Notes: generated from the letters alone by a model not told the origin. Shown: positions 34,380 to 44,225, numbered from the stretch's first letter. The stretch is 64,000 nucleotides of DNA from Candidatus Thalassarchaeaceae archaeon (GCA_030747485.1 JASLKP010000001.1:1-64000), one strand, 5' to 3'. Translations and numbers: made by a program.

Positions 34380-35426
34380 TTAGGAAACACGATCATTGGG
34401 TGGGTTTCCTGATCGAAATGTACCGAAAAGTAGGCCCATGCTAAACGATGTATGTAACAATACAAGAAGACATGGAAGACCATAGATTAGGGTGGGATTC
34501 TTCCAACGTCGGGCCTCGTCAATTCCAACACAAAACAACGTGCCAACATAGAGGAGGATTGGAATCGAAAATATTGGAATGGGTCCAATTGATTGGCCAT
34601 CGATAATCAAGGCCAACACAATGGCTAGGCCAATCCACGGGAGGAATTCTCCGATCCGCATACGACTCTTGGCATCCATCACATGCTTCATTCTCCAAAA
34701 TCCGTATCTATACCCCATATTCCACCACTGATTGAGAGTGTTGCGCTTGGCCATACGGACATGGGTTTCAGCAGTACGCCATAATGGCCAATCTGCTTGA
34801 ATTAATCTCATGTTCAGTTCGCTATCTTGAGTGGTAATGAAATCTTCATTCCACCCACCAATAGCATCAATCGCTTCTCGACGATAAAGAGTGAATGGTG
34901 GGATTTTTGTCTTTGATTCCTTGCTGAATCTAGCGAATTGACCGGAGCCCCCCAATGGACAAACCAGAGATGCTTCAACCCAATCTTCAATCATTGTTCG
35001 AGGTTGGTCTGATTCAATCACGCGTGCTCCAAGACCCCCGATACGTCGATTCAGATTCGATTCGATTGATTGAAATCGATTCAAACGAATTTCAAGATGG
35101 TCTGTGGGCACCCATGCATGGCCAATCATTTCAAACACAAATTCAACATCTGAATCCAAACAAGACTGAGCTAAATTTCGTGCATGGGGGACATAACGTG
35201 AAGGATTGTCAAACAATTCGATGGTGGGGCCACCTGAATTAGCAGATTCAATTGCCACTCGCTCCACAATATCACAGGTACCATCAGTAGAACCACCGTC
35301 GACCACCAAAATTCGATGAGCATGGGCTGGATGGGTCTGTGAAATCAAGCTTCTCAAACATCGTTCGATGTGCTTCTCTTCTTGCCAAGTGGGAATGACT
35401 GTGGCAATGACTGGGGGCGCACCCAT
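34380..35426 (-). CDS. Family 2 glycosyltransferase, membrane-associated
   Basis: A 348-residue GT-A enzyme. The N-terminal VIATVIPTWQEEKHIERCLRSL, the nucleotide-sugar loop ILVVDGGSTDGT and a TTQDSELNMRL acidic motif for the acceptor step follow the GT2 (ExoA-like) pattern. Three or four C-terminal hydrophobic segments (about 255-335) anchor it in the membrane with the active site in the cytoplasm. It probably adds a sugar to a lipid carrier or exopolysaccharide for the cell surface, where the many large glycoprotein-like products of this region end up. Donor and acceptor are unknown. Confidence 0.9.
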   Translation of the reverse strand: MGAPPVIATVIPTWQEEKHIERCLRSLISQTHPAHAHRILVVDGGSTDGTCDIVERVAIESANSGGPTIELFDNPSRYVPHARNLAQSCLDSDVEFVFEMIGHAWVPTDHLEIRLNRFQSIESNLNRRIGGLGARVIESDQPRTMIEDWVEASLVCPLGGSGQFARFSKESKTKIPPFTLYRREAIDAIGGWNEDFITTQDSELNMRLIQADWPLWRTAETHVRMAKRNTLNQWWNMGYRYGFWRMKHVMDAKSRMRIGEFLPWIGLAIVLALIIDGQSIGPIPIFSIPILLYVGTLFCVGIDEARRWKNPTLIYGLPCLLVLLHTSFSMGLLFGTFRSGNPPNDRVS

Positions 35427-35511
35427 GCAACGCCTCCAACACTAACACACGTCAAGGTTACCTACCCGAAAGCGACAAAGAGCGCGCTCTGTAGCATCTT
35501 AACGACGGGCC

Positions 35512-36036
35512 ATGACTCAAATTCCGATTCTCTCGGTTTCAACTGTGGTGATGCCATATGATCACCCAGAGAAGTGTGTGGATGCAGTCATACAACTATT
35601 TCCAGATTGGCAGGTTGATAAAATCCCAGAACCAGGAACGTTTCCCATTGAACGTGAGAGTCGCAAATTAATATCCTCTAGTTGTGCCCCAGATACGTTC
35701 ATTGAAGTGCTCAGAGAACAAAGAATTCTCGATACTGCATTGGATGCGATGTCCATTCACCTTCATGATAATTCGACGCGTTTCCACATCTCACGTCAGG
35801 CTGCAATGGTGAAAAAAGTCTCATTTGTTCTCGAAAATGAGATGACAATCGGTGGTACAATTTGCGTGCACATGGAGGGGGAAGATTTGGATGATTGGTT
35901 ACAAGATGTTACTTGGCACACTGGCCGCAGAGATGTCCCTAGAGAAATTGGTGATGATCTTCGCATGCTTAAGGACGGTCGGGTGCAAGAATGGTACGAC
36001 AGAAAAGGTAGACCAACCATGAAAGTTGAGGATTAA
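35512..36036 (+). CDS. UPF0201 family protein
   Basis: A 174-residue protein with the archaeal UPF0201 (COG1931) pattern: STVVMPYDHPEKCVDAVIQLFP at the N terminus, then VLREQRILDTALDAMSIHL, then ISRQAAMVKKVSF followed by an IGGTICVHMEG strand. The family has an RL5-like fold and no established function; an RNA-related role has been suggested for relatives. The C-terminal 40 residues (RRDVPREIGDDLRM..) are an extension. The stop overlaps that of the convergent Pcp-Nudix gene (shared TTAA). Confidence 0.8.
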   Translation: MTQIPILSVSTVVMPYDHPEKCVDAVIQLFPDWQVDKIPEPGTFPIERESRKLISSSCAPDTFIEVLREQRILDTALDAMSIHLHDNSTRFHISRQAAMVKKVSFVLENEMTIGGTICVHMEGEDLDDWLQDVTWHTGRRDVPREIGDDLRMLKDGRVQEWYDRKGRPTMKVED

Positions 36037-37085
36037 ATCGCATCACGCAATGTCATAAACCCTAATTCTGCCAAATGTAGAATAAAATCGACATCGGGTG
36101 GTAACCATTTGATTGTGGGCGCTTCTGCTTCCGTAAACCATTTGAATTCATCATGGACATGTAGAGTGATTTCTTGATGGTCGGCAACACACGTATAGAA
36201 TGCAAGATTGACGATTATCGGGCCGAAATCATGGTCATGTCGACCAATGCAATTACCAACGTTAACGTTCAAATTCAACTCTTCCATCATCTCTCTTTGT
36301 AGTGCCTCAATTTCAGTTTCACCAACATCGACTTTACCGCCAGGAAATTCCCACCAGCCAGCCATGACCTCGTCCGGTGATCGTCTGCAAGCAAGCATCT
36401 TCCCATCGGGTGAAATCACAGCGCCACCAACCACCTGAATGGTTGGTTTCTGCACAATTCGGGCCGCTATATCAAGAACGATTTCCATTTGACGCGAGAG
36501 GGGTACAAATTCAATTGGAGGTAAATGGATGAAAATGGCTGGGAGAGCTCTTTGTCGATGCTGGAGATCTTTAGATTCAATTTCATGCAAAGTCCTGTAG
36601 TACGTCTCATTACATACGAATCTACCACAATCTTCACTGATGATTACATCGGTGAATTGGTTGCTGAATATTTCCAATGATGGGCGATGAACGGTTGTGT
36701 GCAACAACGCTAAGCCGGATTGATCAATCAATTGATTCGATAATTGTCGGCCTGAATTGTCAGCGATTCGGAAATTAGACTCATTGATTGCACACATCTC
36801 AAGATGGACCTGAGTTGCAGTTTCCTTCAATCCGAGATGAATCACTGCATCGGGTAGGGTTTCACGAAGTGACTCAGAAGTTTGGCGGCTACCCGACTCA
36901 TCGACGGACAGAATTTCACCTTCAAAAATCAAGTTGATGTTGTTTTGTTCTAATCCAAATGGCGGTGTTGTATCCACAGACACTGAGTGTGTCGAAGAAA
37001 TCAATTGGTCTGCCAGAATTTTTGAAATGTTTTCAGAATGGGTCCCAAAGGGCTGAAATCCAGTTAACCATACTCTCGCATCCAT
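36033..37085 (-). CDS. Fusion of pyroglutamyl peptidase-like and Nudix hydrolase domains
   Basis: A 350-residue two-domain protein. Residues 1-210 match pyrrolidone carboxyl peptidase (C15): GFQPFGTHSENIS at the start, HLGL, E96 in the LEMCAINESNFRIADNSG region, catalytic C158 in SEDCGRFVCNETYY and H187 in FIHLPP, so the triad is intact. Residues 215-350 are a MutT-type Nudix domain with the full box from G250 to E269 (GGKVDVGETEIEALQREMMEEL) after EFPGG. The first removes N-terminal pyroglutamate; the second hydrolyses nucleoside diphosphate derivatives such as 8-oxo-dGTP. The ATG at 37085 fits the C15 N terminus better than the one 24 bases upstream. Confidence 0.9.
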   Translation of the reverse strand: MDARVWLTGFQPFGTHSENISKILADQLISSTHSVSVDTTPPFGLEQNNINLIFEGEILSVDESGSRQTSESLRETLPDAVIHLGLKETATQVHLEMCAINESNFRIADNSGRQLSNQLIDQSGLALLHTTVHRPSLEIFSNQFTDVIISEDCGRFVCNETYYRTLHEIESKDLQHRQRALPAIFIHLPPIEFVPLSRQMEIVLDIAARIVQKPTIQVVGGAVISPDGKMLACRRSPDEVMAGWWEFPGGKVDVGETEIEALQREMMEELNLNVNVGNCIGRHDHDFGPIIVNLAFYTCVADHQEITLHVHDEFKWFTEAEAPTIKWLPPDVDFILHLAELGFMTLRDAI

Positions 37086-37155
37086 GAATCGTCCCCTCAA
37101 CGCGCCCACAACCGTTGGATTTCAGACATAGCATTATGGGGGTCTCGTAGAGCCG

Positions 37156-37719
37156 ATGAACATGGATGATAGGGAAATTGAACTGATTGCAGAGATGCAC
37201 TCCCTTGAGCGATTTGAAGATCAATCTGGAAGAGATGGTGCTGATGGTTCACTCATCCTAGCAGATGCACTAACATACGCTGCTGGCCTCGCCGCAGTCA
37301 CTCATGCGTTACTCAATGCAATGGATATGGATTGGTCATTCGATATACACTCAAAATTGCTCATTGGTGCAGGTTTTGGGCTTTGGCTGTGTTCCCAATC
37401 ACTAAACAATTTCAGAAGATTGCTGCCTGTTTGGCTTCGTTTATTATTGGGGATGAGAGTCATGCCTGAGACATTTGAGGAACAAACCCTTGGTGCTCGG
37501 AAAAGAAGAATGTGGACCATGGTGATTGCAGCACTACTCACTTCAGCAATCGCCGTAGAATTTACCATGAGTGACTCAATGGTGACTCGTTCAGGAGTAC
37601 CATTTCACATCGTGTTATGGTGTATTGCCATAATCGATTTGGCGGTTGCCCTTCAATGGAATCGCCTAATTGGCCGTTCAAATCAGATTGAAGCACGCCC
37701 TGGCGGCTGGCAATACTAA
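37156..37719 (+). CDS. Small polytopic membrane protein, function unknown
   Basis: A 187-residue protein with about four hydrophobic segments (ALTYAAGLAAVTHALL, LLIGAGFGLWLCSQSL, TMVIAALLTSAIAVEF, IVLWCIAIIDLAVAL) after a charged N terminus, and an Arg-rich loop between the second and third. No conserved motif is recognised. It is followed after 61 bases by another small membrane protein on the same strand, and the two may work together. The start could be the second Met, two codons in. Confidence 0.6.
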   Translation: MNMDDREIELIAEMHSLERFEDQSGRDGADGSLILADALTYAAGLAAVTHALLNAMDMDWSFDIHSKLLIGAGFGLWLCSQSLNNFRRLLPVWLRLLLGMRVMPETFEEQTLGARKRRMWTMVIAALLTSAIAVEFTMSDSMVTRSGVPFHIVLWCIAIIDLAVALQWNRLIGRSNQIEARPGGWQY

Positions 37720-37780
37720 TACATGGAATCGATAGGGTTGAACAGGTCGAAGTTCCACAGACGGTCGGGGGAGGAAAGAA

Positions 37781-38170
37781 ATGGCTGATGACGAGGAAGA
37801 TTTAGTCGTATCTTTACCAGTCATGGATTCACCTCCAAAACGAACTGGAATCTTTACACAAATCAAAAACGGATTTGGAGCGATCCGACTGATTTGGTAT
37901 GAATTGACCTCAGGCATTGGAGCATGGGGTTCTGTGAAACCATTGCTAGCTGCCTTGCTAGCTGCCATTCCATTCCTATTCATTGGGCAACATTTCAATC
38001 GGCAGCACCAGAAAGGACTCGATTGGACACTGTTACAAATTCCATTAATCCTCACAATCGTTCTTTGGCCAATTCTATTCATTTGGTCGATTATTGATGC
38101 CTATCGAATCGCGATGATTGATGTGACCAATGCAGAAAATAATCGCAGGATTATTGCAGCATTGGAATGA
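37781..38170 (+). CDS. Small two-helix membrane protein, function unknown
   Basis: A 129-residue protein with an acidic N-terminal tail and two hydrophobic hairpin segments (PLLAALLAAIPFLFIG and IPLILTIVLWPILFIWSI). The segment IWSIIDAYRIAMIDVTNAENNRR resembles the end of small TM2-like proteins, in which a DAYR-type loop follows the helix; this is a weak likeness. A GGAGGAAAGAAATG context gives a good Shine-Dalgarno. Its stop TGA abuts the convergent gene's stop (TGATTA). Confidence 0.6.
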   Translation: MADDEEDLVVSLPVMDSPPKRTGIFTQIKNGFGAIRLIWYELTSGIGAWGSVKPLLAALLAAIPFLFIGQHFNRQHQKGLDWTLLQIPLILTIVLWPILFIWSIIDAYRIAMIDVTNAENNRRIIAALE

Positions 38171-38653
38171 TTACCAATCATCGGGAATCATGAGTGGAGA
38201 AAATAACTGACCCGTTCTCTTCGCGTCGGCCAATTGGCTACGAATCAGGTGCTCCCATTGTCTCAACTGCATTAATGCGTCAGAAATTGACATTTCAGTC
38301 GCATGCATCGCAGTCCTCAGAATCGTGTCCAAGATATCCATTCGTTCATAATCTACATTGTCTAACAACGAATCTAAATCCGGACCATTCAACAATGATT
38401 CTGATTCATCATGCCCAAGTAAGGGCCATGGTTCTGCTAAAATTGGTGGAATGGATTCGCCCATTTCATTTGCATGTGTAGCCAATGCATCAGTCAATTG
38501 TCTAGTATATTTTGAAAGAACAAGACTGACTTCCAAAATTGGCATTGAATATTGTTTCAAGAAATTAACCATCTGCTCCTGCAAGAATACCATTTTCTCT
38601 GTAGGATCTGCCTCAGGAAGTGGAATGTCGATATGTGGCGATTCAGATGACAT
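38171..38653 (-). CDS. Helical soluble protein, function unknown
   Basis: A 160-residue, mostly helical, acidic protein with no membrane segment, signal peptide or cysteine motif. It has long amphipathic stretches (MVFLQEQMVNFLKQYSMPILEVSLVL; ISDALMQLRQWEHLIRSQLADAKR). No family recognised. It lies 23 bases downstream of nothing on its own strand except the start region of a surface-protein operon end, and converges on the two-helix membrane protein without a spacer. Confidence 0.5.
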   Translation of the reverse strand: MSSESPHIDIPLPEADPTEKMVFLQEQMVNFLKQYSMPILEVSLVLSKYTRQLTDALATHANEMGESIPPILAEPWPLLGHDESESLLNGPDLDSLLDNVDYERMDILDTILRTAMHATEMSISDALMQLRQWEHLIRSQLADAKRTGQLFSPLMIPDDW

Positions 38654-38676
38654 GTGAGCACCATACGAATGTGTAC

Positions 38677-41600
38677 TCAGAAAACGCCACCGGGATTTCG
38701 CAATTCTTTCGCCGCTGCTTCCAATTCCTCTTTCTTGAGATATTTGTTACCATCAGCATCAAAGAACTCTGCGTATGCAAGGAATTTAGCCTTATCAGTG
38801 AGCCCGTACTTTTCCATCACTCGATTGACGACAGAGTCATTGTACTGTAAATCAGTACCCATTGCACCTGCTTCCTTTGCACGATGAGCTGACACCTGTG
38901 CCTGTGTCCAACCTGCTGCAAGTAATTGGGCATCAGACCATTCAGAACTTTGAGTGGCCACTGGAGCCGGTTGTTGTACTGGTGGTGGAATCGTTTGAAT
39001 CTGAGGAGGAGGCATTGAATTAAATCCAGGAGGAGGTGCAACTGTGTTTACATCATCCTGGTCGACCAAATCAGTTTGCTCAGCCTGTTCAAATTCTTCA
39101 TCCATTCCAGATATCTTTTCGCGTCGGTAAAGGACCAACATGGCCACACCAAAGCAGAGTGATGCTATGGCAATAATGTACAGCACGAACAACCCAGTTG
39201 AATCGTCAATCTGATTGCTGAGGGCTTCACCATCACGAGCGACGTGTGGTTTTACCAACAGTGGCTCAATCGACACCCAATCAATGTCGACGTGACCATC
39301 TCTAGCAATCAGTTGATACCGATGAATTTCCTCATCTTCAACTGATTGGGTTGGAACTTCAAGTGAAATTGTCCAAGGTGCATCTTCATCGATGACCATT
39401 GTTTGAGACACATCCTCTACTTCAATCCAAAGATTTGTTGAAATCTCCTCAAGTAACACGAATGTGATTTCTCCAGATTGAGTTACTGAATTGGTACCTG
39501 ATGCTTGAAGAATTGCGATTTCCCCTCCAACTGGAGATGGGTTGTCCCAAGAAATCTCCGTACTATTACTGGCCAAGTTAATTTCAGGCCCATATCTCAC
39601 AATACGTAATTCAGTCAATGGAGTGTGTTCAGTATTATTCTCAGCAAGGTATGGGTTTCCTGCTGTGTCTGAACCAGTAATCCAGATGTCGACCATGTAG
39701 CCAGGAAGTAATTCGATTGAACCTGCATCTGTCAAATCGATATAACCCTCCCAACTCCAATCCAAACCAATCGGGGAACCGGATTGGAATGGTTGATTGC
39801 CTCGAGAAATTTCACTTGTTCCAGCCCTAACCTTCCAATGAATCTCTGCAGGACGTTCGGAATCAAATCCATGTCCATCAGCCACGTGTAGACTAATTGG
39901 CAACAAGTCGACACCATCCAATGCAATATCGCCATCGGGACTGATAGATCGTATCTCAGGAGGTTCTCCATCCACAATGAGTTGGATATGTGGCGCCTGC
40001 ATTGTGACATCATCAGCTAAACCAGGTAGATTCTCTAATTGTGCATACAAATCTAATCCGCCACTTCGAACATTTGGAACGAGGATATCTAAGGTGAATT
40101 CGCCACCTTCTCGTGGCACTGCTGACCAAGAACGTTCCAAATCTCCAACCACGATGTCAAATGCACCTTCTGGGGCAGGGGCAGCATCCTCACTGAACAA
40201 GATACGACCATCGATTCGAACGACTTGGCCTGCTGCAATCAATTCAGGAGATTCACCTGGCCGATACAAATTGTGACCTGTGGCAAGGTCTGTGGCGGTG
40301 AAATGCCCAGGAACCATGTCGAAATGAAGATCGTTGTCGAGACTCCATTCATCATATCCAAGGCCCCCTGTATCTTCATGACAGGGTGTATCAGAATTCA
40401 AATCGCAAGGCCAATCAATGACTTTGACAATGGGTACAAAGGTGCTTTCACCATTCGTGTCAAATTCTTCAGGGAATAACCACGTTAATTGGAATCGTAT
40501 ATCCAAATACAAGATGCTTTGATTGGTCGGTTCAGTCGCCCATGAACTATACAGATTTGAAACCGCAACTGCAGTGCTCCCTGACTCAAGATGCATGTCA
40601 TGTCCTTCTTCTGGTCGAGTGAAGTTTGCCCATATTGTTGCACGCTCATCATCAAAATCTTCGATTAACGAGAGGTGAACAGATTGTATGTCTTGCCAAC
40701 CATTTTCATCACCGACAAGTAATCTGGCAATATATTCGGTTCCAGGATGGAGGGGCAATTCGTCGTCATGACCCAAAATTGTTGAGTTAAACGATTCTAG
40801 AGTGGGTGGGAATTCTTCACGAATAGAGTAACTGGATAAATCTGCATTCCAATCGGGTGGGACTGCGCCACTATTGTATCCACAAGTTTGTGGGAACCCT
40901 GGACAGACTGGTCCTCCGCCTCGTGCGAGAGTGTTTCCTTGTTGATCTTGTCCACTGACATAGAATGAGACCTTCTCTCCGTGGTCATTGAAAGTGTCAT
41001 CAATAATGCCATTGAACACATTGATTCCACCAGAGAGAATTTCTGGAGAACGGAGAATGGAGGTTCGGTACTCATCGGCATCGGGCAATGTGTTGTAGTT
41101 GAGGTCGTCTTGTGATTCAACCCAATAATGCATGGTAATCTCAATTGGAGGATCAACAGAATCTTCGACTACAATCGAAATTGATTGGGTTCCAGCATGT
41201 AGTTCCATACCATCTTCTGGACTTGCTGAAAGAACCAATGGACTATTGCCATCGAGAACAATACGCATGACGTTGAAATTTGGATTGATGTAATTGGAAC
41301 CATTGGGTAGTGATACCGCCTTAACTTGGAATAGCATCCCTCCCTGACTAGATTGTAAAGGAGTCTCAAAGGTCAGGTAATATTGACCATGAGCAGGATT
41401 CGCTTCAACGACGAATGGAGTCTCAGCCTCAATCGGATTTCCATCTTGGGAAAGGTTCTGGCCAGTTACTTCAAGATTGAATTGCCCAGCAGGAGGTGAT
41501 AGTGATGTGCCCTCGAATACAATGGCACCACTGAAGGTAATATTCTGTCCACCACGCATCCAATCATAAGGCAATAATTCGCGTCCAGATTCTTCGACGG

Positions 41601-44139
41601 CGATGAGTTCTAACAATTGGATATCATTCTCCACTCGGAGATTAAGACTTTCAGTTTCCCACCCATTTACAATCAACCCCAAATCATCGTGAACAGTAAC
41701 ATTGGCTTCTGCTGAAACCTCATCATCCCACGCCCAATTCGATTGGAATGGCATTCTTACGCTCACGATATCATTGCCAATGTCGACAAGGGTACAATTG
41801 CCTGTATCAAATTGTATGAAATCATCAGAGTCGCTCACTTCAGTACAGGTGTTGCCGGCAGTCCAACGCATGATGGGGTCTGAACCATGACTAGATTGGA
41901 GTTCTAAATCTACACGATTCAAGGAAGATGCATCATCTCCAATCGCAATCTGTGTGACCAAGATGCGATCATTGCCATCGGGAACAACCAATCCGCCCTC
42001 AACTACACTATTGAGAACTCGGGTTCTATATCGATAGGTGATATCCAAATCAGACAACTTCACTCGGCCAGGACTACCTGCAGAAATTGTGAATGTGATG
42101 TTAACAGTACCCTCACCATTCTGTGGAATGTGTAAATTCAATGAATCTGCAATACTCGGATCATTGACGATGACGGGGTCTTGTAAACCACCTGAACCAA
42201 TGTATTCGTACGCACCATCATCACCTACATCGATTTTCACCGAACTAGGATAACCTTCTTCGTAATGCATTGTCAATGATTCAAGAGAAGGAGTGATTGT
42301 ATTGTCAGTTGTATTGAGTGAGACTTTGTACACCAGTTTATTGCCAACATTCGTACCCCAGTCGATATCAACGTTGTTCTCTGCCCAAATCCAATTTTGT
42401 CCATCATCATTGGAGACCATGACCCCCACACCCGTTCCTGTGGGTTCAATACTAGACCATTGAGCTCGCATGTGGCCAACCTGAGTACCTGTTGGCAGCA
42501 TCGGAGATTCCCATTCACCCAAGGCAGCATATGAGGATGCGTATTCAATTGATGTCCACCACGATACGGCGGTGGTTCCGACCAACTGAACTTTCCACTT
42601 AATTTGAGTCCCAGGGTGACTGAAATGTACAGTTTCATTGTTTGAAACACTCGACCAATGTGTACCATTGTCAGAACTAATCCAATACTCAACGCGATCA
42701 CCTGCTGCAGTCGTGGACCATGCAACTTCCATATTGGCTGAAACAACTGGTTCCTCAGTTTCATGAACATCACTCACCCATGTAGATGTCCCTGGCTGAG
42801 CGGTAATCAGATAGGTCAATCCAGTCCCATATTCTCGATAACGTTGACCTTGGGTCCAGGAATAGTGATCTAGTGTGTTGAAGCGATTCCCATCGTAATG
42901 CATCCCGTAGCCATTGGCTGGAATTGTAACAATACTCTGTTGCTTGGTCAACGTAGAACCAACATCACCTGTAATCGCGTAGCACTCAAGAGCATCAGAG
43001 TTCCATGATTGATAGTTTCTGAAATAAAATAATCCTGCATGTACCGACATACCTCTTACCTGACCATTGCTCATGAAATACGTGTAGAAATCAGTACTAT
43101 TTCTCTCGTAATTTCCAGCGCCATCAAAATCATACTGAACCAATGTTTTGCGAACGTTGTGATTGACCCAAATACTATCCCGAGTTCGATCATAAGAAAT
43201 CGCAGTATAATCTCCAAAACCACCACCACTCACATCGTATGATGAAATGCAGGTCCATTGCAATGGGTGACGGATGTCCCATTCTACGATTCGATGATAT
43301 TGTACTGCGTTAGAACCCCTGTAACTGGATAGGATGCCAAAGACGCGTTCATCATCGGTGACTGCCCAGTCTCTCCATCCATAATACTGCCAAGAATTTG
43401 GAAGTGCAGGAATTGTACATGTGCCGATATCTAAATTCGGTTTTAGTGGTTGGTTGTTAGCACCAGTTGTCATTTGTGATGCATTACTATGGTAGAGAAT
43501 TTTGACTGAATTTTTGATGTCTCCAGAATCCCAAGTCGAAGCAAATAACATGTTACGATAGTGGAATACTGCGCCGTTATAGGTTGCCATCGTCCCTGAA
43601 GAAAGTGAACGCTGAGCTGAAAAACGTGATTCAGAAACATTTGTGGTATGTGGTTGTCTGATGGAGTAGGTCGCATTATCATACCAAGCACTAGCACTTG
43701 TTGATGTAGACGATTGATCATGAGGAACAAACCATTCCTCACTATCTTCCATCGCCAATGTAATCGATTCACCTCTTGTTTCAGTGTATGTGCTTGTTCC
43801 ATCTTCCCAATCACTTCGAGATGTGTCTGTGACACTATTCCAACCAGTTGCCGATGCACCTGAGATGGTGACGGATGCAGATGTGACCTCGGCACCCTTG
43901 GGCATGGCGACCTGAATATTACGAGCAGGTGTGCCCATTTGGTACAATGCAATCGCTTCGGATGAACCGTCAGCAAATGTGTACAAATGACGTGCACCAC
44001 CACTTGATGACGATGTTTCATCAAAATTTAGAGGGATTTGATTTGAATCGGGAGGGCTAATTACTGACAACCAGGTGGAGGTGATTAAGACAAATAAAAT
44101 CGAGATTGTGGTGACTTTGGACCGATTCTCGACATTCAT
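38677..44139 (-). CDS. Giant anchored surface protein with intracellular EF-hand tail
   Basis: An 1820-residue type I membrane protein. A signal peptide (about 8-26) is followed by some 1600 extracellular residues. The first 500 include a domain with repeated Tyr/Trp motifs that may form a propeller (YHRIVEWDIRHPLQW; TRDSIWVNHNVRKTLVQYD); then come several Ig-like beta modules (EYWISSDNGTHWSSVSNN; VGVMVSNDDGQNWIW; INVFNGIIDDTFND). One helix lies at about 1645-1668 (FVLYIIAIASLCFGVAMLVLY). The cytoplasmic tail is Pro-rich, then has LLAAGWTQAQVSAHR, and ends with an EF-hand-like loop (DADGNKYLKKEEL). No catalytic domain is recognised. The ATG follows GGCGGAACC, nearly the same context as the next gene's GGTGGAACC. 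Confidence 0.85.
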   Translation of the reverse strand: MNVENRSKVTTISILFVLITSTWLSVISPPDSNQIPLNFDETSSSSGGARHLYTFADGSSEAIALYQMGTPARNIQVAMPKGAEVTSASVTISGASATGWNSVTDTSRSDWEDGTSTYTETRGESITLAMEDSEEWFVPHDQSSTSTSASAWYDNATYSIRQPHTTNVSESRFSAQRSLSSGTMATYNGAVFHYRNMLFASTWDSGDIKNSVKILYHSNASQMTTGANNQPLKPNLDIGTCTIPALPNSWQYYGWRDWAVTDDERVFGILSSYRGSNAVQYHRIVEWDIRHPLQWTCISSYDVSGGGFGDYTAISYDRTRDSIWVNHNVRKTLVQYDFDGAGNYERNSTDFYTYFMSNGQVRGMSVHAGLFYFRNYQSWNSDALECYAITGDVGSTLTKQQSIVTIPANGYGMHYDGNRFNTLDHYSWTQGQRYREYGTGLTYLITAQPGTSTWVSDVHETEEPVVSANMEVAWSTTAAGDRVEYWISSDNGTHWSSVSNNETVHFSHPGTQIKWKVQLVGTTAVSWWTSIEYASSYAALGEWESPMLPTGTQVGHMRAQWSSIEPTGTGVGVMVSNDDGQNWIWAENNVDIDWGTNVGNKLVYKVSLNTTDNTITPSLESLTMHYEEGYPSSVKIDVGDDGAYEYIGSGGLQDPVIVNDPSIADSLNLHIPQNGEGTVNITFTISAGSPGRVKLSDLDITYRYRTRVLNSVVEGGLVVPDGNDRILVTQIAIGDDASSLNRVDLELQSSHGSDPIMRWTAGNTCTEVSDSDDFIQFDTGNCTLVDIGNDIVSVRMPFQSNWAWDDEVSAEANVTVHDDLGLIVNGWETESLNLRVENDIQLLELIAVEESGRELLPYDWMRGGQNITFSGAIVFEGTSLSPPAGQFNLEVTGQNLSQDGNPIEAETPFVVEANPAHGQYYLTFETPLQSSQGGMLFQVKAVSLPNGSNYINPNFNVMRIVLDGNSPLVLSASPEDGMELHAGTQSISIVVEDSVDPPIEITMHYWVESQDDLNYNTLPDADEYRTSILRSPEILSGGINVFNGIIDDTFNDHGEKVSFYVSGQDQQGNTLARGGGPVCPGFPQTCGYNSGAVPPDWNADLSSYSIREEFPPTLESFNSTILGHDDELPLHPGTEYIARLLVGDENGWQDIQSVHLSLIEDFDDERATIWANFTRPEEGHDMHLESGSTAVAVSNLYSSWATEPTNQSILYLDIRFQLTWLFPEEFDTNGESTFVPIVKVIDWPCDLNSDTPCHEDTGGLGYDEWSLDNDLHFDMVPGHFTATDLATGHNLYRPGESPELIAAGQVVRIDGRILFSEDAAPAPEGAFDIVVGDLERSWSAVPREGGEFTLDILVPNVRSGGLDLYAQLENLPGLADDVTMQAPHIQLIVDGEPPEIRSISPDGDIALDGVDLLPISLHVADGHGFDSERPAEIHWKVRAGTSEISRGNQPFQSGSPIGLDWSWEGYIDLTDAGSIELLPGYMVDIWITGSDTAGNPYLAENNTEHTPLTELRIVRYGPEINLASNSTEISWDNPSPVGGEIAILQASGTNSVTQSGEITFVLLEEISTNLWIEVEDVSQTMVIDEDAPWTISLEVPTQSVEDEEIHRYQLIARDGHVDIDWVSIEPLLVKPHVARDGEALSNQIDDSTGLFVLYIIAIASLCFGVAMLVLYRREKISGMDEEFEQAEQTDLVDQDDVNTVAPPPGFNSMPPPQIQTIPPPVQQPAPVATQSSEWSDAQLLAAGWTQAQVSAHRAKEAGAMGTDLQYNDSVVNRVMEKYGLTDKAKFLAYAEFFDADGNKYLKKEELEAAAKELRNPGGVF

Positions 44140-44194
44140 GGTTCCGCCTCGACAAGGTGTCCAGACCCTACTGGCCTATCAAACCAACTCTCAG

Positions 44195-44221
44195 GAGTCA
44201 GGCCCCTACGGGCCCTGACTC
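44195..44221 (-). terminator. Compact GC-rich hairpin between the two giant genes
   Basis: GAGTCAGGCCCC / GGGCCCTGACTC arms (12 bases, one mismatch) around the loop TAC. It begins 4 bases after the stop of the 1897-residue gene and lies 55 bases before the next start. No T-tract follows. Confidence 0.55.
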
Positions 44222-44225
44222 AAAC

